From: Niabella sp.
Lineage (GTDB): Bacteria; Bacteroidota; Bacteroidia; Chitinophagales; Chitinophagaceae
Assembly: GCF_030150205.1 (NCBI RefSeq)
Contig: NZ_JASLGT010000012.1
Coordinates: forward strand, 38,474 to 102,473
DNA length: 64,000 nucleotides
Direction: 5' to 3'
Shown one piece after another: positions 8,125-16,287 of the stretch; positions within the stretch are counted from its first letter, which is position 1; each line of letters starts with the position of its first letter. The notes beneath the pieces are model-generated. The model did not search any database, had not been told where the DNA came from, and saw only the letters and a list, made by a program, of their open reading frames with translations. A program made the position numbers and the translations under genes.

Positions 8125-10983
8125 ATGCCCAAAGATACTTCCATAAAAACGGTATTAATTATTGGTTCCGGTCCCATTGTGATCGGTCAGGCTTGTGAAT
8201 TTGACTACTCCGGCACCCAGGCCGCCCGCAGTTTGCGGGAAGAAGGGATCAAAGTGATCCTGGTCAACAGCAACCCGGCCACGATCATGACCGATCCGAT
8301 GATGGCAGACCGTGTATACCTTTTACCGCTGACCACCGAAAGTATTGAACAGATTCTGCAGGAGAATGAAATTGACGCGGTATTGCCCACAATGGGAGGT
8401 CAGACAGCATTGAACCTTTGTAAAGAAGCAGAAGAACTGGGGCTGTGGAAAGAATACAATGTGCGACTTATTGGTGTGGATATCAAGGCGATAGATAAGG
8501 CAGAAGACCGGGAATTGTTCCGTCAGTGGATGATTGAGCTGGGAATTCAGGTGGCTACAGCAAAAACAGCCAACTCCTTCCTGGAAGGAAAAGAATTCGC
8601 CCAGGAGATCGGTTTTCCCCTGGTGATCCGCCCCTCTTTTACCCTGGGGGGTACCGGTGGCGGTTTTGTACACGATAAAGATGAGCTGGATGAAGCGCTG
8701 AACCGCGGTTTACAAGCTTCGCCCATTCACGAGGTACTGGTAGAAAAAGCCGTGCTGGGCTGGAAAGAGTTTGAGCTGGAATTGTTAAGAGATGCTGCGG
8801 ACAACGTATGCATCATTTGTACGGTAGAAAACTTCGACCCCATGGGGGTGCACACCGGTGATTCCATTACGGTAGCGCCTTCCATGACCTTGAGCGATAC
8901 CGGGATGCAGCTGATGCGGAATACCGCTATCCGGATGATGCGCGACCTGGGCAACTTTGCCGGCGGCTGTAACGTACAGTTTGCCATGAACCCCGAAACC
9001 GAAGAGATCATCGCGATTGAGATCAACCCCCGCGTGAGCCGTTCTTCAGCGCTTGCTTCAAAAGCAACCGGTTATCCGATCGCAAAAATTGCCGCAAAAC
9101 TGGCCATTGGTTATAACCTGGATGAGCTGGAAAACCAGATCACCAAAACCACTTCGGCCTATTTTGAACCGGCGCTCGACTATGTAATTGTAAAAATTCC
9201 CCGCTGGAATTTTGATAAATTTAAAGGAGCCAATGATACACTGGGCCTGCAGATGAAGAGTGTGGGTGAGGTAATGGCCATCGGCCGCAGCTTTAACGAA
9301 GCGGTACAGAAAGCCTGCCAGAGCCTGGAGAATAACGCCATCGGCCTGGGATACTATGGTAAAAGCCTGATGCGCGCAGAAGAATTACTGGAATATATCA
9401 AAACGCCGAAATGGGATCGTATTTTCCGTATAAAAGATGCCCTGATGGCAGGTGTTTCTGTAGGAACCATTTCAAAAGCCACCAATGGTATCGATCGCTG
9501 GTTCCTTTCTGAAATTCAGAAACTTTGCATACTGGAAAAGAAAATTGCCGAGTATAACCTGGATACCTTGCCGGCAGACCTGCTGCGGGATGCCAAGGTA
9601 AACGGATTCAGCGATGCCCAGATTGCCGAAATCATGGGGCATGGAAATACCGAAGAAGCCGTGTATGCCCGCAGGAAAGAGCTGGGTATCAACCGGGTTT
9701 ATAAAATGGTAGATACCTGCAGTGCCGAATTTGAGGCAAAAACACCATATTTCTATTCCACTTTTGATGCGCCTGCCAAGTCGGACCTGAGTGCCGGGGA
9801 CCTGGTGCACAACGAGTCAAAAGTTTCTGACCGGAAAAAGATCATCGTATTGGGCAGCGGTCCTAACCGTATCGGTCAGGGCATTGAGTTCGATTATTGC
9901 TGTGTGCACGGACTGCTGGCGATTAAAGAAGCCGGTTATGAGGCCATCATGATGAACTGCAACCCCGAAACGGTGAGTACCGACTTTGATATGGCGGACA
10001 AGCTGTACTTTGAGCCGGTATACTGGGAGCATGTGCGCGAACTGATCGAATACGAAAAACCCGCAGGGGTGATCGTGCAGCTGGGCGGACAAACTGCCCT
10101 GAAGCTGGCAGAAAAGATCAAAGAAATGGGCGTAGAAATCATGGGTACCAGCTTTGATAATATGGATATTGCAGAAGACCGCGGCCGGTTTAGCGATATG
10201 CTGAAAGAATTAAAGATCCCTTATCCTGAATATGGTTCGGCCTGGACGGTTGATGAAGCCGTACAGATCGCCAACCGCGTGGGCTATCCGGTACTGGTAC
10301 GTCCTTCCTATGTGTTGGGCGGACAACGGATGCGGATCGTGCTCAATGATGATGAAGTAGAAAGAGCGGTGATCAGCCTGCTGAAGCATATTCCCGGCAA
10401 TAAGATCCTGATCGATCATTTCCTCGATCGTTGCCAGGAGGCAGAAGTAGACGCGATCTATGACGGCGAGAACTTCCACGTAATGGGAGTAATGGAGCAT
10501 ATTGAGCCGGCGGGCATCCACAGTGGAGACAGCAACGCCGTATTACCGGCCTTTAACCTTTCCCCGATGGAGGTAACCACCATGGAGCATTACGCGGAAA
10601 AAATAGCACGGGCACTGGACATCCGGGGATTAATCAATATCCAGTTTGCCATTAAAGATGGCACTGTGTATGTGATTGAGGCCAACCCACGTGCATCCCG
10701 TACCACGCCATTTATTGCCAAGGCTTACCAGATCCCTTACCTGAATATTGCCACCAAGGTAATGATCGGAGCCAACAAGCTCACCGATTTTACATTTGAG
10801 AAGAAACTGGACGGCTATGCGATCAAAGAGCCGGTTTTCAGCTTTAATAAATTCCCGGGTGTAAACAAAGAACTGGGGCCCGAGATGAAGAGTACCGGGG
10901 AAGCCATCCGCTTTATCAAAAATCTGAAAGATCCTTATTTCAGACAGTTATATAAAGACCGGAGCATGTTCCTTAGCAAGTAA
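8125..10983 (+). CDS. carB: Carbamoyl-phosphate synthase large subunit, lacking the C-terminal allosteric domain
   Basis: Makes carbamoyl phosphate from bicarbonate, two ATP and ammonia (channelled from CarA) for arginine and pyrimidine synthesis. Both ATP-grasp synthetase halves are present: the first begins with VLIIGSGPIVIGQACEFDYS, and the second restarts at about residue 570 with IIVLGSGPNRIGQGIEFDY. Metal and ATP-binding segments such as NPRVSRSSALASKATGYPIA and NPRASRTTPFIAKA are intact. The protein stops at 952 residues, just after the second synthetase half, where E. coli CarB (1073) continues into an MGS-like domain that binds UMP and ornithine. No continuation is found in other frames. 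carA is not in this window. Confidence 0.95.
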   Translation: MPKDTSIKTVLIIGSGPIVIGQACEFDYSGTQAARSLREEGIKVILVNSNPATIMTDPMMADRVYLLPLTTESIEQILQENEIDAVLPTMGGQTALNLCKEAEELGLWKEYNVRLIGVDIKAIDKAEDRELFRQWMIELGIQVATAKTANSFLEGKEFAQEIGFPLVIRPSFTLGGTGGGFVHDKDELDEALNRGLQASPIHEVLVEKAVLGWKEFELELLRDAADNVCIICTVENFDPMGVHTGDSITVAPSMTLSDTGMQLMRNTAIRMMRDLGNFAGGCNVQFAMNPETEEIIAIEINPRVSRSSALASKATGYPIAKIAAKLAIGYNLDELENQITKTTSAYFEPALDYVIVKIPRWNFDKFKGANDTLGLQMKSVGEVMAIGRSFNEAVQKACQSLENNAIGLGYYGKSLMRAEELLEYIKTPKWDRIFRIKDALMAGVSVGTISKATNGIDRWFLSEIQKLCILEKKIAEYNLDTLPADLLRDAKVNGFSDAQIAEIMGHGNTEEAVYARRKELGINRVYKMVDTCSAEFEAKTPYFYSTFDAPAKSDLSAGDLVHNESKVSDRKKIIVLGSGPNRIGQGIEFDYCCVHGLLAIKEAGYEAIMMNCNPETVSTDFDMADKLYFEPVYWEHVRELIEYEKPAGVIVQLGGQTALKLAEKIKEMGVEIMGTSFDNMDIAEDRGRFSDMLKELKIPYPEYGSAWTVDEAVQIANRVGYPVLVRPSYVLGGQRMRIVLNDDEVERAVISLLKHIPGNKILIDHFLDRCQEAEVDAIYDGENFHVMGVMEHIEPAGIHSGDSNAVLPAFNLSPMEVTTMEHYAEKIARALDIRGLINIQFAIKDGTVYVIEANPRASRTTPFIAKAYQIPYLNIATKVMIGANKLTDFTFEKKLDGYAIKEPVFSFNKFPGVNKELGPEMKSTGEAIRFIKNLKDPYFRQLYKDRSMFLSK

Positions 10984-11004
10984 TCAATGCAATAACCTTA
11001 AATC

Positions 11005-11039
11005 AAAAGCCGGACAAATTATTTTGTACCGGCTTTTTT
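11005..11039 (+). terminator. Rho-independent terminator after carB
   Basis: AAAAGCCGG and CCGGCTTTT arms enclose a smaller CAAA/TTTG stem, followed by a run of six T. It begins 21 bp after the carB stop codon. Confidence 0.85.
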
Positions 11040-11138
11040 GCGCTATGCGGAATTGGAAGCAGATGGTGATACGGGACTTCAAGTCCTGCATAACTGTTTT
11101 TATCGTATTTTCACGGTTTAATTATCGACAATCATACT

Positions 11139-12224
11139 ATGACGCATAAACAAAAACCGGTGATCGGGATCACTTCCGGTGATCTGAATGGTATTGGTAT
11201 TGAATTGATTGTGAAGACGTTCTCTGATGCGCGCCTCCTGGATATCTGTACCCCTGTTATTTTTGCCAATAACAAAGCGGTAAATTTTTACAGGAAAACG
11301 GTATCGGAAAGTAATTTCAGCTTTTTTCATACCCGGGAATATGATAAGATCAACCCCAAACAGGTAACCATTTTTAATTGCTGGGAAGAGGAAGTGAATA
11401 TTACCCCCGGAACACTCAATGAAACCGGCGGCCGCTATGCCGTTACTTCTCTGGAAACAGCCATCGGGGCGTTGAAGGAAAAAAAGATCGACGGGTTGGT
11501 AACAGCACCCATTCATAAAACCAATGTACAATCGGAGCAGTTTTCCTATACCGGGCACACGCCTTATCTCAAAGCCAGTTTCAATGCCAGGGATGTGGTG
11601 ATGATGATGTGTGCCGAAAATATGCGGGTAGCGCTGGTAACCGAACATGTTCCCATCAGCGAGGTGGCGCAGCATATTACAGCTGAGGCAATCCTGAGCA
11701 AACTTGCGATTATCAACAGTAGCCTGCAGCGGGATTTTGGTATTGGCAAACCCCGTATTGCCGTGCTTGGGCTGAACCCGCACGCAGGGGATGAAGGCCT
11801 GGTCGGGAACGAGGAACAAACCATTATTGCTCCGGCCATTAAACAGGCGCGGAACAAAAATATCCTTGCCTTTGGCCCGTATAGCGCAGACGCCTTTTTT
11901 GCCCGGGGACAATATGAAAAATTTGATGCCGTACTGGCCATGTACCATGATCAGGGATTGATACCCTTTAAATCGCTGGCGCAGGGAGAAGGGGTGAATT
12001 ATACGGCCGGACTGGAAGTGGTGCGTACCTCACCGGACCATGGTGTGGCGTTTGATATTGCCGGCAAGGGGCGGGCAGATGCCGGTTCATTCCTGCAGGC
12101 GGTTTATACCTGTGCTGATATCATCAGTCAGCGTGCGGAGTATGGAGAACAACACGCCAATCCGCTGCGCAAAGTATCACCTGAGGTGGTTTCCCGGCTG
12201 GAAGATGAAAAAATAGAAGAATAG
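11139..12224 (+). CDS. pdxA: 4-hydroxythreonine-4-phosphate dehydrogenase
   Basis: NAD-dependent oxidation and decarboxylation of 4-phosphohydroxy-L-threonine in the DXP-dependent pyridoxal phosphate pathway, cytoplasmic. The 361 residues include the N-terminal ITSGDLNGIGIE segment and three metal-binding histidines in their usual contexts: YTGHTPYL (His140), NPHAGDEG (His215) and MYHDQGLIPFK (His270). The C-terminal signature VRTSPDHGVAFDIAGKGRAD is complete. There is a separate terminator on each side, so it is probably transcribed alone. Other PLP genes are not in the window. Confidence 0.96.
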   Translation: MTHKQKPVIGITSGDLNGIGIELIVKTFSDARLLDICTPVIFANNKAVNFYRKTVSESNFSFFHTREYDKINPKQVTIFNCWEEEVNITPGTLNETGGRYAVTSLETAIGALKEKKIDGLVTAPIHKTNVQSEQFSYTGHTPYLKASFNARDVVMMMCAENMRVALVTEHVPISEVAQHITAEAILSKLAIINSSLQRDFGIGKPRIAVLGLNPHAGDEGLVGNEEQTIIAPAIKQARNKNILAFGPYSADAFFARGQYEKFDAVLAMYHDQGLIPFKSLAQGEGVNYTAGLEVVRTSPDHGVAFDIAGKGRADAGSFLQAVYTCADIISQRAEYGEQHANPLRKVSPEVVSRLEDEKIEE

Positions 12225-12249
12225 ATTATCCAATAACATATGATTCAGG

Positions 12250-12279
12250 ATCCTGCCGGTACACGGCGGGATTTTTTTT
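12250..12279 (+). terminator. Rho-independent terminator after pdxA
   Basis: ATCCTGCCG pairs with CGGCGGGAT (one T-G wobble) around a 5-base loop, followed by eight T. It lies 26 bp after the pdxA stop codon. Confidence 0.85.
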
Positions 12280-12646
12280 GAGGCCGATGCCTGGCATTCC
12301 TTCGGCGGCGCATGACGTTCCCCTCTGAATTGGATAAAACTGTTTTGCTGTTTTCGTCAGTAATAATTTTGCGGAGCTGCTAATGCTGAATCTTCAATGT
12401 TTCAGTGACATAACACTGAAAACGGGAGGGTGTAAAAAAAAAATAAGAGGGGGTACGATGATCTGGAAAGATCCGGTAGCCCACTCTTAAGCCCTCTAAA
12501 CCGTGGTAAAAGTAGCATGCCCAAAACTCTGTTTTAAAATTATTCGATGAATGCCCCGATTTTTAAGCCCGGACCGGCAAAAAAAAAGGTGAAGCAAAAC
12601 GGTGCTTGCTGTTTTTGCTGTTTCCGGACCATCCCGGCACCGGCAC
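12280..12646. other. Intergenic region between convergent genes, no gene seen
   Basis: About 370 bp between the pdxA terminator and the terminator of the M48 gene. It contains A-rich tracts near 12437 and 12580 but no credible frame, RNA gene or repeat that I could identify. Confidence 0.5.
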
Positions 12647-12672
12647 AAAAAAAAGCGATCCCGAAGGATCGC
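12647..12672 (-). terminator. Rho-independent terminator of the M48 peptidase gene
   Basis: On the minus strand GCGATCC-TTCG-GGATCGC forms a 7-bp stem with a stable UUCG tetraloop, followed by eight T (eight A at 12647-12654 on the plus strand). It is 24 bp beyond the stop codon of the M48 gene. Confidence 0.9.
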
Positions 12673-12696
12673 TGCAGCTATTAAAAGCGTTCTGAA

Positions 12697-13473
12697 TTAT
12701 TTCTTATAAAGCCCGTCCTGTTTGGCTTTTTCTTCCACTTTGGCAGCGCGATCCTTACTATCCGGGTGGCTGCTCAGCATCTTTTCGGTATTGCTGGCCT
12801 TAGCTCCGCTGCTCAGGTCTGCCAGTTTATTAAATGCGCTGGCCATGGCCATTACATTATAGCCATTTCTTTTTAGAAAATCGTAGCCGTAGGCGTCTGC
12901 TTCAGATTCCTGCTTACGGCTGTATTTTGACTCAAGAACGGCATTGGCAAACTGGCCCAGCTGGCTTTCGCTGAGTTGCGCTACTGCTCCGGACTGGGAG
13001 GCCGCTGCATCGGTAATAGCCGCTCTTTTATAAGCTGCACGAATGGCATCCCTGGTATCCTTATTTTTTACGTGCCCGATCTCATGTCCGATCACCGAAA
13101 GGATCTCTTCATCAGTCATCAGATCCATCAGGGCTGCAAATACCCGGATGCTGCCATCGGCACAGGCAAAGGCATTGATATCCTTCACCATATAAACCTT
13201 ATAGTTCAGGTTGAGGCCGTCTTCGCTTTTATGTTTTGCAAAGATTTTGTTCAAACGAACGGCATATGGATCCTCCGGCCTGGCAACCGGGTTGTTGGCA
13301 TCCATCCATTCTACAGCCTGACTGGCCAGTTTGGCGGCATCAGCATCGCTGAAAGTGGCTGCTTTTACGCCTTTTTCTGCAGCGCCAATGGTTTTTGAGT
13401 TTAGTTTGAATTGTGCAAAAGAAGTGGTGCCCAGTGTTGTAAGGATAGCGAGTGATAATACGACTTTCTTCAT
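12697..13473 (-). CDS. M48 family metallopeptidase, exported
   Basis: Zinc metallopeptidase of the M48 (Oma1/BepA/LoiP-like) group, 258 residues. It has a signal peptide (residues 1-20, cleaved near SFAQ) and is therefore probably periplasmic. HEIGH at residues 130-134 supplies two zinc ligands and the catalytic Glu, and Glu191 in QESEADAYGYDFL is the third ligand. The conserved SSHPDSKDRA motif is near the C-terminus. No TPR domain as in BepA, so it resembles the short LoiP/YggG type, which degrades misfolded envelope proteins (inference). It is last in a minus-strand run, with its own probable promoter box upstream and a strong terminator downstream. Confidence 0.93.
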   Translation of the reverse strand: MKKVVLSLAILTTLGTTSFAQFKLNSKTIGAAEKGVKAATFSDADAAKLASQAVEWMDANNPVARPEDPYAVRLNKIFAKHKSEDGLNLNYKVYMVKDINAFACADGSIRVFAALMDLMTDEEILSVIGHEIGHVKNKDTRDAIRAAYKRAAITDAAASQSGAVAQLSESQLGQFANAVLESKYSRKQESEADAYGYDFLKRNGYNVMAMASAFNKLADLSSGAKASNTEKMLSSHPDSKDRAAKVEEKAKQDGLYKK

Positions 13474-13504
13474 GTTTTTCGGTTTTGAATGATAAATTTT
13501 GCGC

Positions 13505-13512
13505 CAAAACTA
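13505..13512 (-). promoter_or_regulatory. Probable -7 promoter element for the M48 peptidase gene
   Basis: Read on the minus strand, TAGTTTTG matches TAnnTTTG exactly and lies 31 bp before the start codon. No clear -33 TTG at the expected distance. Confidence 0.4.
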
Positions 13513-13542
13513 AGGGGTTTCTGTTAATACAGTGTTACGGGA

Positions 13543-14079
13543 TCAGGAATTCATGAATCCATCTACCGCATTTATTGCGGCTTCGATCCGGTTGGTTCCC
13601 AGGCCTTTAATTTCTACCCACGGTGTTTCCTGATCAATCAGCAGGGATTTATAGATCTGGAATAGCTCTTCCCGGGTTTCGGGATCAGGGTACTCTCTTA
13701 GTTCGTCCTGTACCCAGGGCAGGTCTGTGTTACAAAGCAGGTACAGATCATAGCGCCGTTCGGCGATGGCATCCAGGATAAAAGTGTGGCATTTATTAAA
13801 AACGAATTCGCACCACACTTTCATTACATACATATCGGTGTCAATAAACAACGGTGAAGTCCCGGTGTTCCGGAGCTGTTGACTGTATTGATCTTCCAGT
13901 GCCAGTTGGCCTTTTGCAATAACCAGCAGATCATCATAGGTATAGGTTTTCCCGTTTTCCATCAGAAAATCCCGGGCATATTCCGGGCACCAGCTGGTTT
14001 CGTAATGCCGGGCCAGGGCGGCACATAGGTTGCTTTTTCCGGTACTTTCGGGACCAATGATCACAATTTTTTTCAGCAT
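13543..14079 (-). CDS. NadR-like ATP-binding protein (nicotinamide riboside kinase-type domain)
   Basis: A 178-residue P-loop protein with Walker A GPESTGKS at residues 9-16. The segments WCPEYARDFL, IDTDMYVMKVWCEFVFN and YDLYLLCNTDLPWVQDELRE are characteristic of the C-terminal kinase domain of NadR, which phosphorylates nicotinamide riboside in NAD salvage. It has only that domain: the N-terminal regulator and the adenylyltransferase part of enterobacterial NadR are absent. A PnuC transporter, the common partner, is not adjacent. It sits between two exported peptidase genes on the same strand, 54 bp after the M23 lipoprotein gene. The substrate is inferred from family resemblance. Confidence 0.82.
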   Translation of the reverse strand: MLKKIVIIGPESTGKSNLCAALARHYETSWCPEYARDFLMENGKTYTYDDLLVIAKGQLALEDQYSQQLRNTGTSPLFIDTDMYVMKVWCEFVFNKCHTFILDAIAERRYDLYLLCNTDLPWVQDELREYPDPETREELFQIYKSLLIDQETPWVEIKGLGTNRIEAAINAVDGFMNS

Positions 14080-14133
14080 GTTTTTTTGAGTAAGAGATCA
14101 GGAAATAATGAAAACGAAAATGGCTGGGGCCGG

Positions 14134-14742
14134 TTAATCCGGAGGATTGCGGTAATTGCGGATGGCGCGCAGATATCGCGTCCCCTTTTTGATGCGGAAC
14201 CGGGTGGGCATTTGTTTAAACCGTCCGTTGCGGTCAAAGGTCCATACAATAAAATGAAGATGCGGAAAATAGGTATAACCGGTATTACCACTGCGTGCGA
14301 TGGGCTGTCCCTTTTTAACCGTGTCGCCCACATTTACCAATACCCCGTTTTTTTGCAGGTGCCAGTATCCGGCCCGCGAGCTGTCCGCATGCTGAATGAC
14401 CACATAATTGGCATGCACCCGGTTCGATTTTTTAATGCCACCCTGGTTTCCGTCTTCCTTCAGCCGGACAACCACCCCCTCCCTTGCGGCACAAACAACA
14501 GAACCTATGGGCATTTTAAAATCGAGGGCTGCCCGGCGTTTATGTGTAAACTGTGTAAAGTAGCCCTGTACCAGGGTATGACTAACACCTTTGGGATAGG
14601 GAAGGTCGTAAATAAAGGAACTGGTATCAACGATTTTTCCCCTTTGGAGCCGGTGTGTTTCCCGGCGTAAAGGATTGTTCATGTAACCGCAGCTGCCTGC
14701 CAAAACAGCAAGGGCCAGGAATATGAGGATGGCTGAACGCAT
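14134..14742 (-). CDS. M23 family metallopeptidase, probable lipoprotein
   Basis: A 202-residue LytM-type endopeptidase. The N-terminus has a hydrophobic stretch ending in LAGSC, a good lipobox (Cys18), so it is probably a lipoprotein facing the periplasm. The zinc-binding pattern includes HKRRAALDF (first His and Asp) and FPHLHF (HxH) close to the C-terminus, with SGNTGYT before it. The length suits a bare catalytic domain. The start codon lies just 1 bp beyond the T-run of the upstream nfu terminator, so expression from readthrough would be affected by that hairpin. It probably acts on peptidoglycan cross-links. Confidence 0.88.
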   Translation of the reverse strand: MRSAILIFLALAVLAGSCGYMNNPLRRETHRLQRGKIVDTSSFIYDLPYPKGVSHTLVQGYFTQFTHKRRAALDFKMPIGSVVCAAREGVVVRLKEDGNQGGIKKSNRVHANYVVIQHADSSRAGYWHLQKNGVLVNVGDTVKKGQPIARSGNTGYTYFPHLHFIVWTFDRNGRFKQMPTRFRIKKGTRYLRAIRNYRNPPD

Positions 14743-14743
14743 T

Positions 14744-14771
14744 AAAAAAGCGCCACCAGTACGGTGACGCC
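14744..14771 (-). terminator. Terminator between the nfu and M23 lipoprotein genes
   Basis: On the minus strand GCGTCACC and GGTGGCGC form a stem (one T-G pair), followed by six T. The T-run ends immediately before the M23 lipoprotein start codon and the hairpin is 24 bp after the nfu stop codon. It could act as a partial terminator or cover the translation start of the next gene. Confidence 0.8.
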
Positions 14772-14795
14772 AACAAATGTATTAATTCTGATGGA

Positions 14796-15392
14796 TTATT
14801 CTGCTTCTGCTACTACTTCCTTTACTTCCGGGATCATGCGTTTCATCATTCCTTCAATGCCGGCTTTCAGCGTAATCATCGAAGACGGACAGCCGCTGCA
14901 GCTTCCCTGCATCATCAGGTTTACCACACCATCATTATAACTGCGAAACTGGATGGCTCCGCCGTCCATTTCAACGGCCGGCTTTACATAGTTCTCTAAC
15001 AGCTCTTTAATGCGTTTTACCACATCATCATCGTCTGCGGAAACTTCATTGCTGCTTTCTTTTTTAACGGTAACCACTTCATCCTCGTTAATCACCACCT
15101 TGCCTTCTTCCAGGTAATCTTTTAAAAACTGGCGGATCGAAGGCGTTACATCCTGCCATTCCGCATCGGCGGTTTTGGTAAGCGTAACGAAGTTGCTGGC
15201 TATAAAAACAGCTTTTATAAAAGGAAAACCAAACAATTCGGTTGCAAGCGGCGAAGGCTTGGCTGCTTCTGCATCCGGAAAATCAATGCTTTTACCAGGG
15301 TACAATAACTTGTTGGCCACAAACTTCATTGTTTCCGGGTTCGGAGTCATTTCTGTATAAATACTGATCACGGGGTTGCCTGTTTTTATCAT
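14796..15392 (-). CDS. Nfu-type iron-sulfur scaffold/carrier protein
   Basis: A 198-residue protein with two domains. An Nfu N-terminal domain (about residues 10-100: TEMTPNPETMKFVANK and FGFPFIKAVFIASNFVTLTK) is followed by an acidic linker and a NifU C-terminal domain (about 120-195). The latter has CSGCPSS with Cys165 and Cys168, which bridge a 4Fe-4S cluster at a dimer interface. It delivers Fe-S clusters to target enzymes in the cytoplasm. The architecture is like mitochondrial NFU1. A strong terminator follows directly. An IscA-like carrier and cluster-containing enzymes (MqnC, MutY) are encoded elsewhere in the window. Confidence 0.94.
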   Translation of the reverse strand: MIKTGNPVISIYTEMTPNPETMKFVANKLLYPGKSIDFPDAEAAKPSPLATELFGFPFIKAVFIASNFVTLTKTADAEWQDVTPSIRQFLKDYLEEGKVVINEDEVVTVKKESSNEVSADDDDVVKRIKELLENYVKPAVEMDGGAIQFRSYNDGVVNLMMQGSCSGCPSSMITLKAGIEGMMKRMIPEVKEVVAEAE

Positions 15393-15768
15393 GATATGCT
15401 GCTATTAATTTACAAAATTAACAATATTTGACCGTATTGGTTGAAAAGAGTGGGCCTCAGTATATAACATTTTGTCGTTCAGACCGTTCAAGAGTGCTCC
15501 TGTAAGGCCGCTCCTGGTTTTTGAAAAATGGGACCTGCCGCAGATAATCCGTCTCCTTTTTTGATCCTGTACTTACCAGGGCCTCCGTTGATCCATAGAC
15601 ATTTTAAACCCGGGGGGTATAAGCGGAGAGCAATATAAATGGAAATGTAGTTTAAAATATGGCGCCGAAGATTCGCGGCAATGCCCGCTCTTTATTGTTG
15701 CAATCGTTATTTTTGACCGGATATTTTCGATTCTTCAAAACAGCCCGTCAGGGGCGATCTATTGATAC
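15393..15768. other. Intergenic region between divergent genes, 376 bp
   Basis: No credible frame or RNA gene is seen. It must carry the promoters of the nfu gene (minus) and of the ArsC-like gene (plus). One -7 box is annotated separately. No repeat was recognised. Confidence 0.5.
15708..15715 (+). promoter_or_regulatory. Possible -7 promoter element for the ArsC-like gene
   Basis: TATTTTTG matches TAnnTTTG and is 53 bp before the start codon. No matching -33 element is visible. Confidence 0.35.
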
Positions 15769-16134
15769 ATGAAAAAAATATATTATCTCGCAACCTGCGA
15801 TACCTGTAAGAAAATAATGGAAGAGGCCGGAATCAATGTGAAGAACGGGTTTCAGCTGCAGGACATTCGTACGGAAAAAATAACACCTGAGCAATTAAGT
15901 GCTATGAAGGACCTCGCAGGAAGTTATGAAGCCCTGTTCAGCCGCCGGGCACTGTTGTATAAGGAACTGGGATTAAAGGATAAAAAACTCACTGAGAATG
16001 ATTACCGCGATTATATCCTGGAACATGATACTTTTTTAAAACGCCCGGTGGTGATCATTGATCATAAGATTTTTATCGGCAGCGAAAAGAAAAATGTAGA
16101 AGCCCTGTCTGCTTTTTTATCGGCGTCTTTGTGA
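15769..16134 (+). CDS. ArsC/Spx family protein (arsenate reductase-like)
   Basis: A 121-residue thioredoxin-fold protein of the ArsC/Spx/YffB superfamily, a normal length. CDTC at residues 10-13 is the redox-active pair position. The central LFSRRALLYKELGL and the C-terminal LKRPVVIIDHKIFIGSEK correspond to the conserved ArsC core, with the usual RPV segment. True arsenate reductases have a single catalytic Cys and a trio of Arg residues, while Spx has CxxC. The CxxC here and the missing ars genes nearby make arsenate reduction unproven. It could be a regulator or a thiol oxidoreductase. Confidence 0.8.
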   Translation: MKKIYYLATCDTCKKIMEEAGINVKNGFQLQDIRTEKITPEQLSAMKDLAGSYEALFSRRALLYKELGLKDKKLTENDYRDYILEHDTFLKRPVVIIDHKIFIGSEKKNVEALSAFLSASL

Positions 16135-16142
16135 TTATTGAT

Positions 16143-16172
16143 GCGCAGCGTTCCTTTTGGGAAACGCTGCGC
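16143..16172. terminator. Strong hairpin after the ArsC-like gene, no clear T-run
   Basis: GCGCAGCGTT (16143-16152) and AACGCTGCGC (16163-16172) form a perfect 10-bp stem 8 bp after the stop codon. A uridine tract is missing, so it may stabilise the mRNA end or terminate inefficiently. Confidence 0.55.
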
Positions 16173-16287
16173 GAAGAAACTGGCCGTGCACCAGAGGTTG
16201 AAGAGCTGTAGCGGAACAGGCTTAAACAGTGCATCATAGCAGTGCTGCGGCCGGGCTTAAAAAAAGAATAACCGGGCAACTGAAATG

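Noticed and set aside
11118..11948. A 276-codon open frame on the minus strand, opposite pdxA
   Set aside because: It is antisense to a fully convincing pdxA, has no recognisable domain and its composition (His, Phe and Ile in odd runs) is that of a reversed coding strand.
15393..15768. Searched for a tRNA or riboswitch in this 376-bp intergenic region
   Set aside because: No TΨC-like GTTCGAA arm, acceptor pairing or known riboswitch core was found here or in the other gaps longer than 300 bp.
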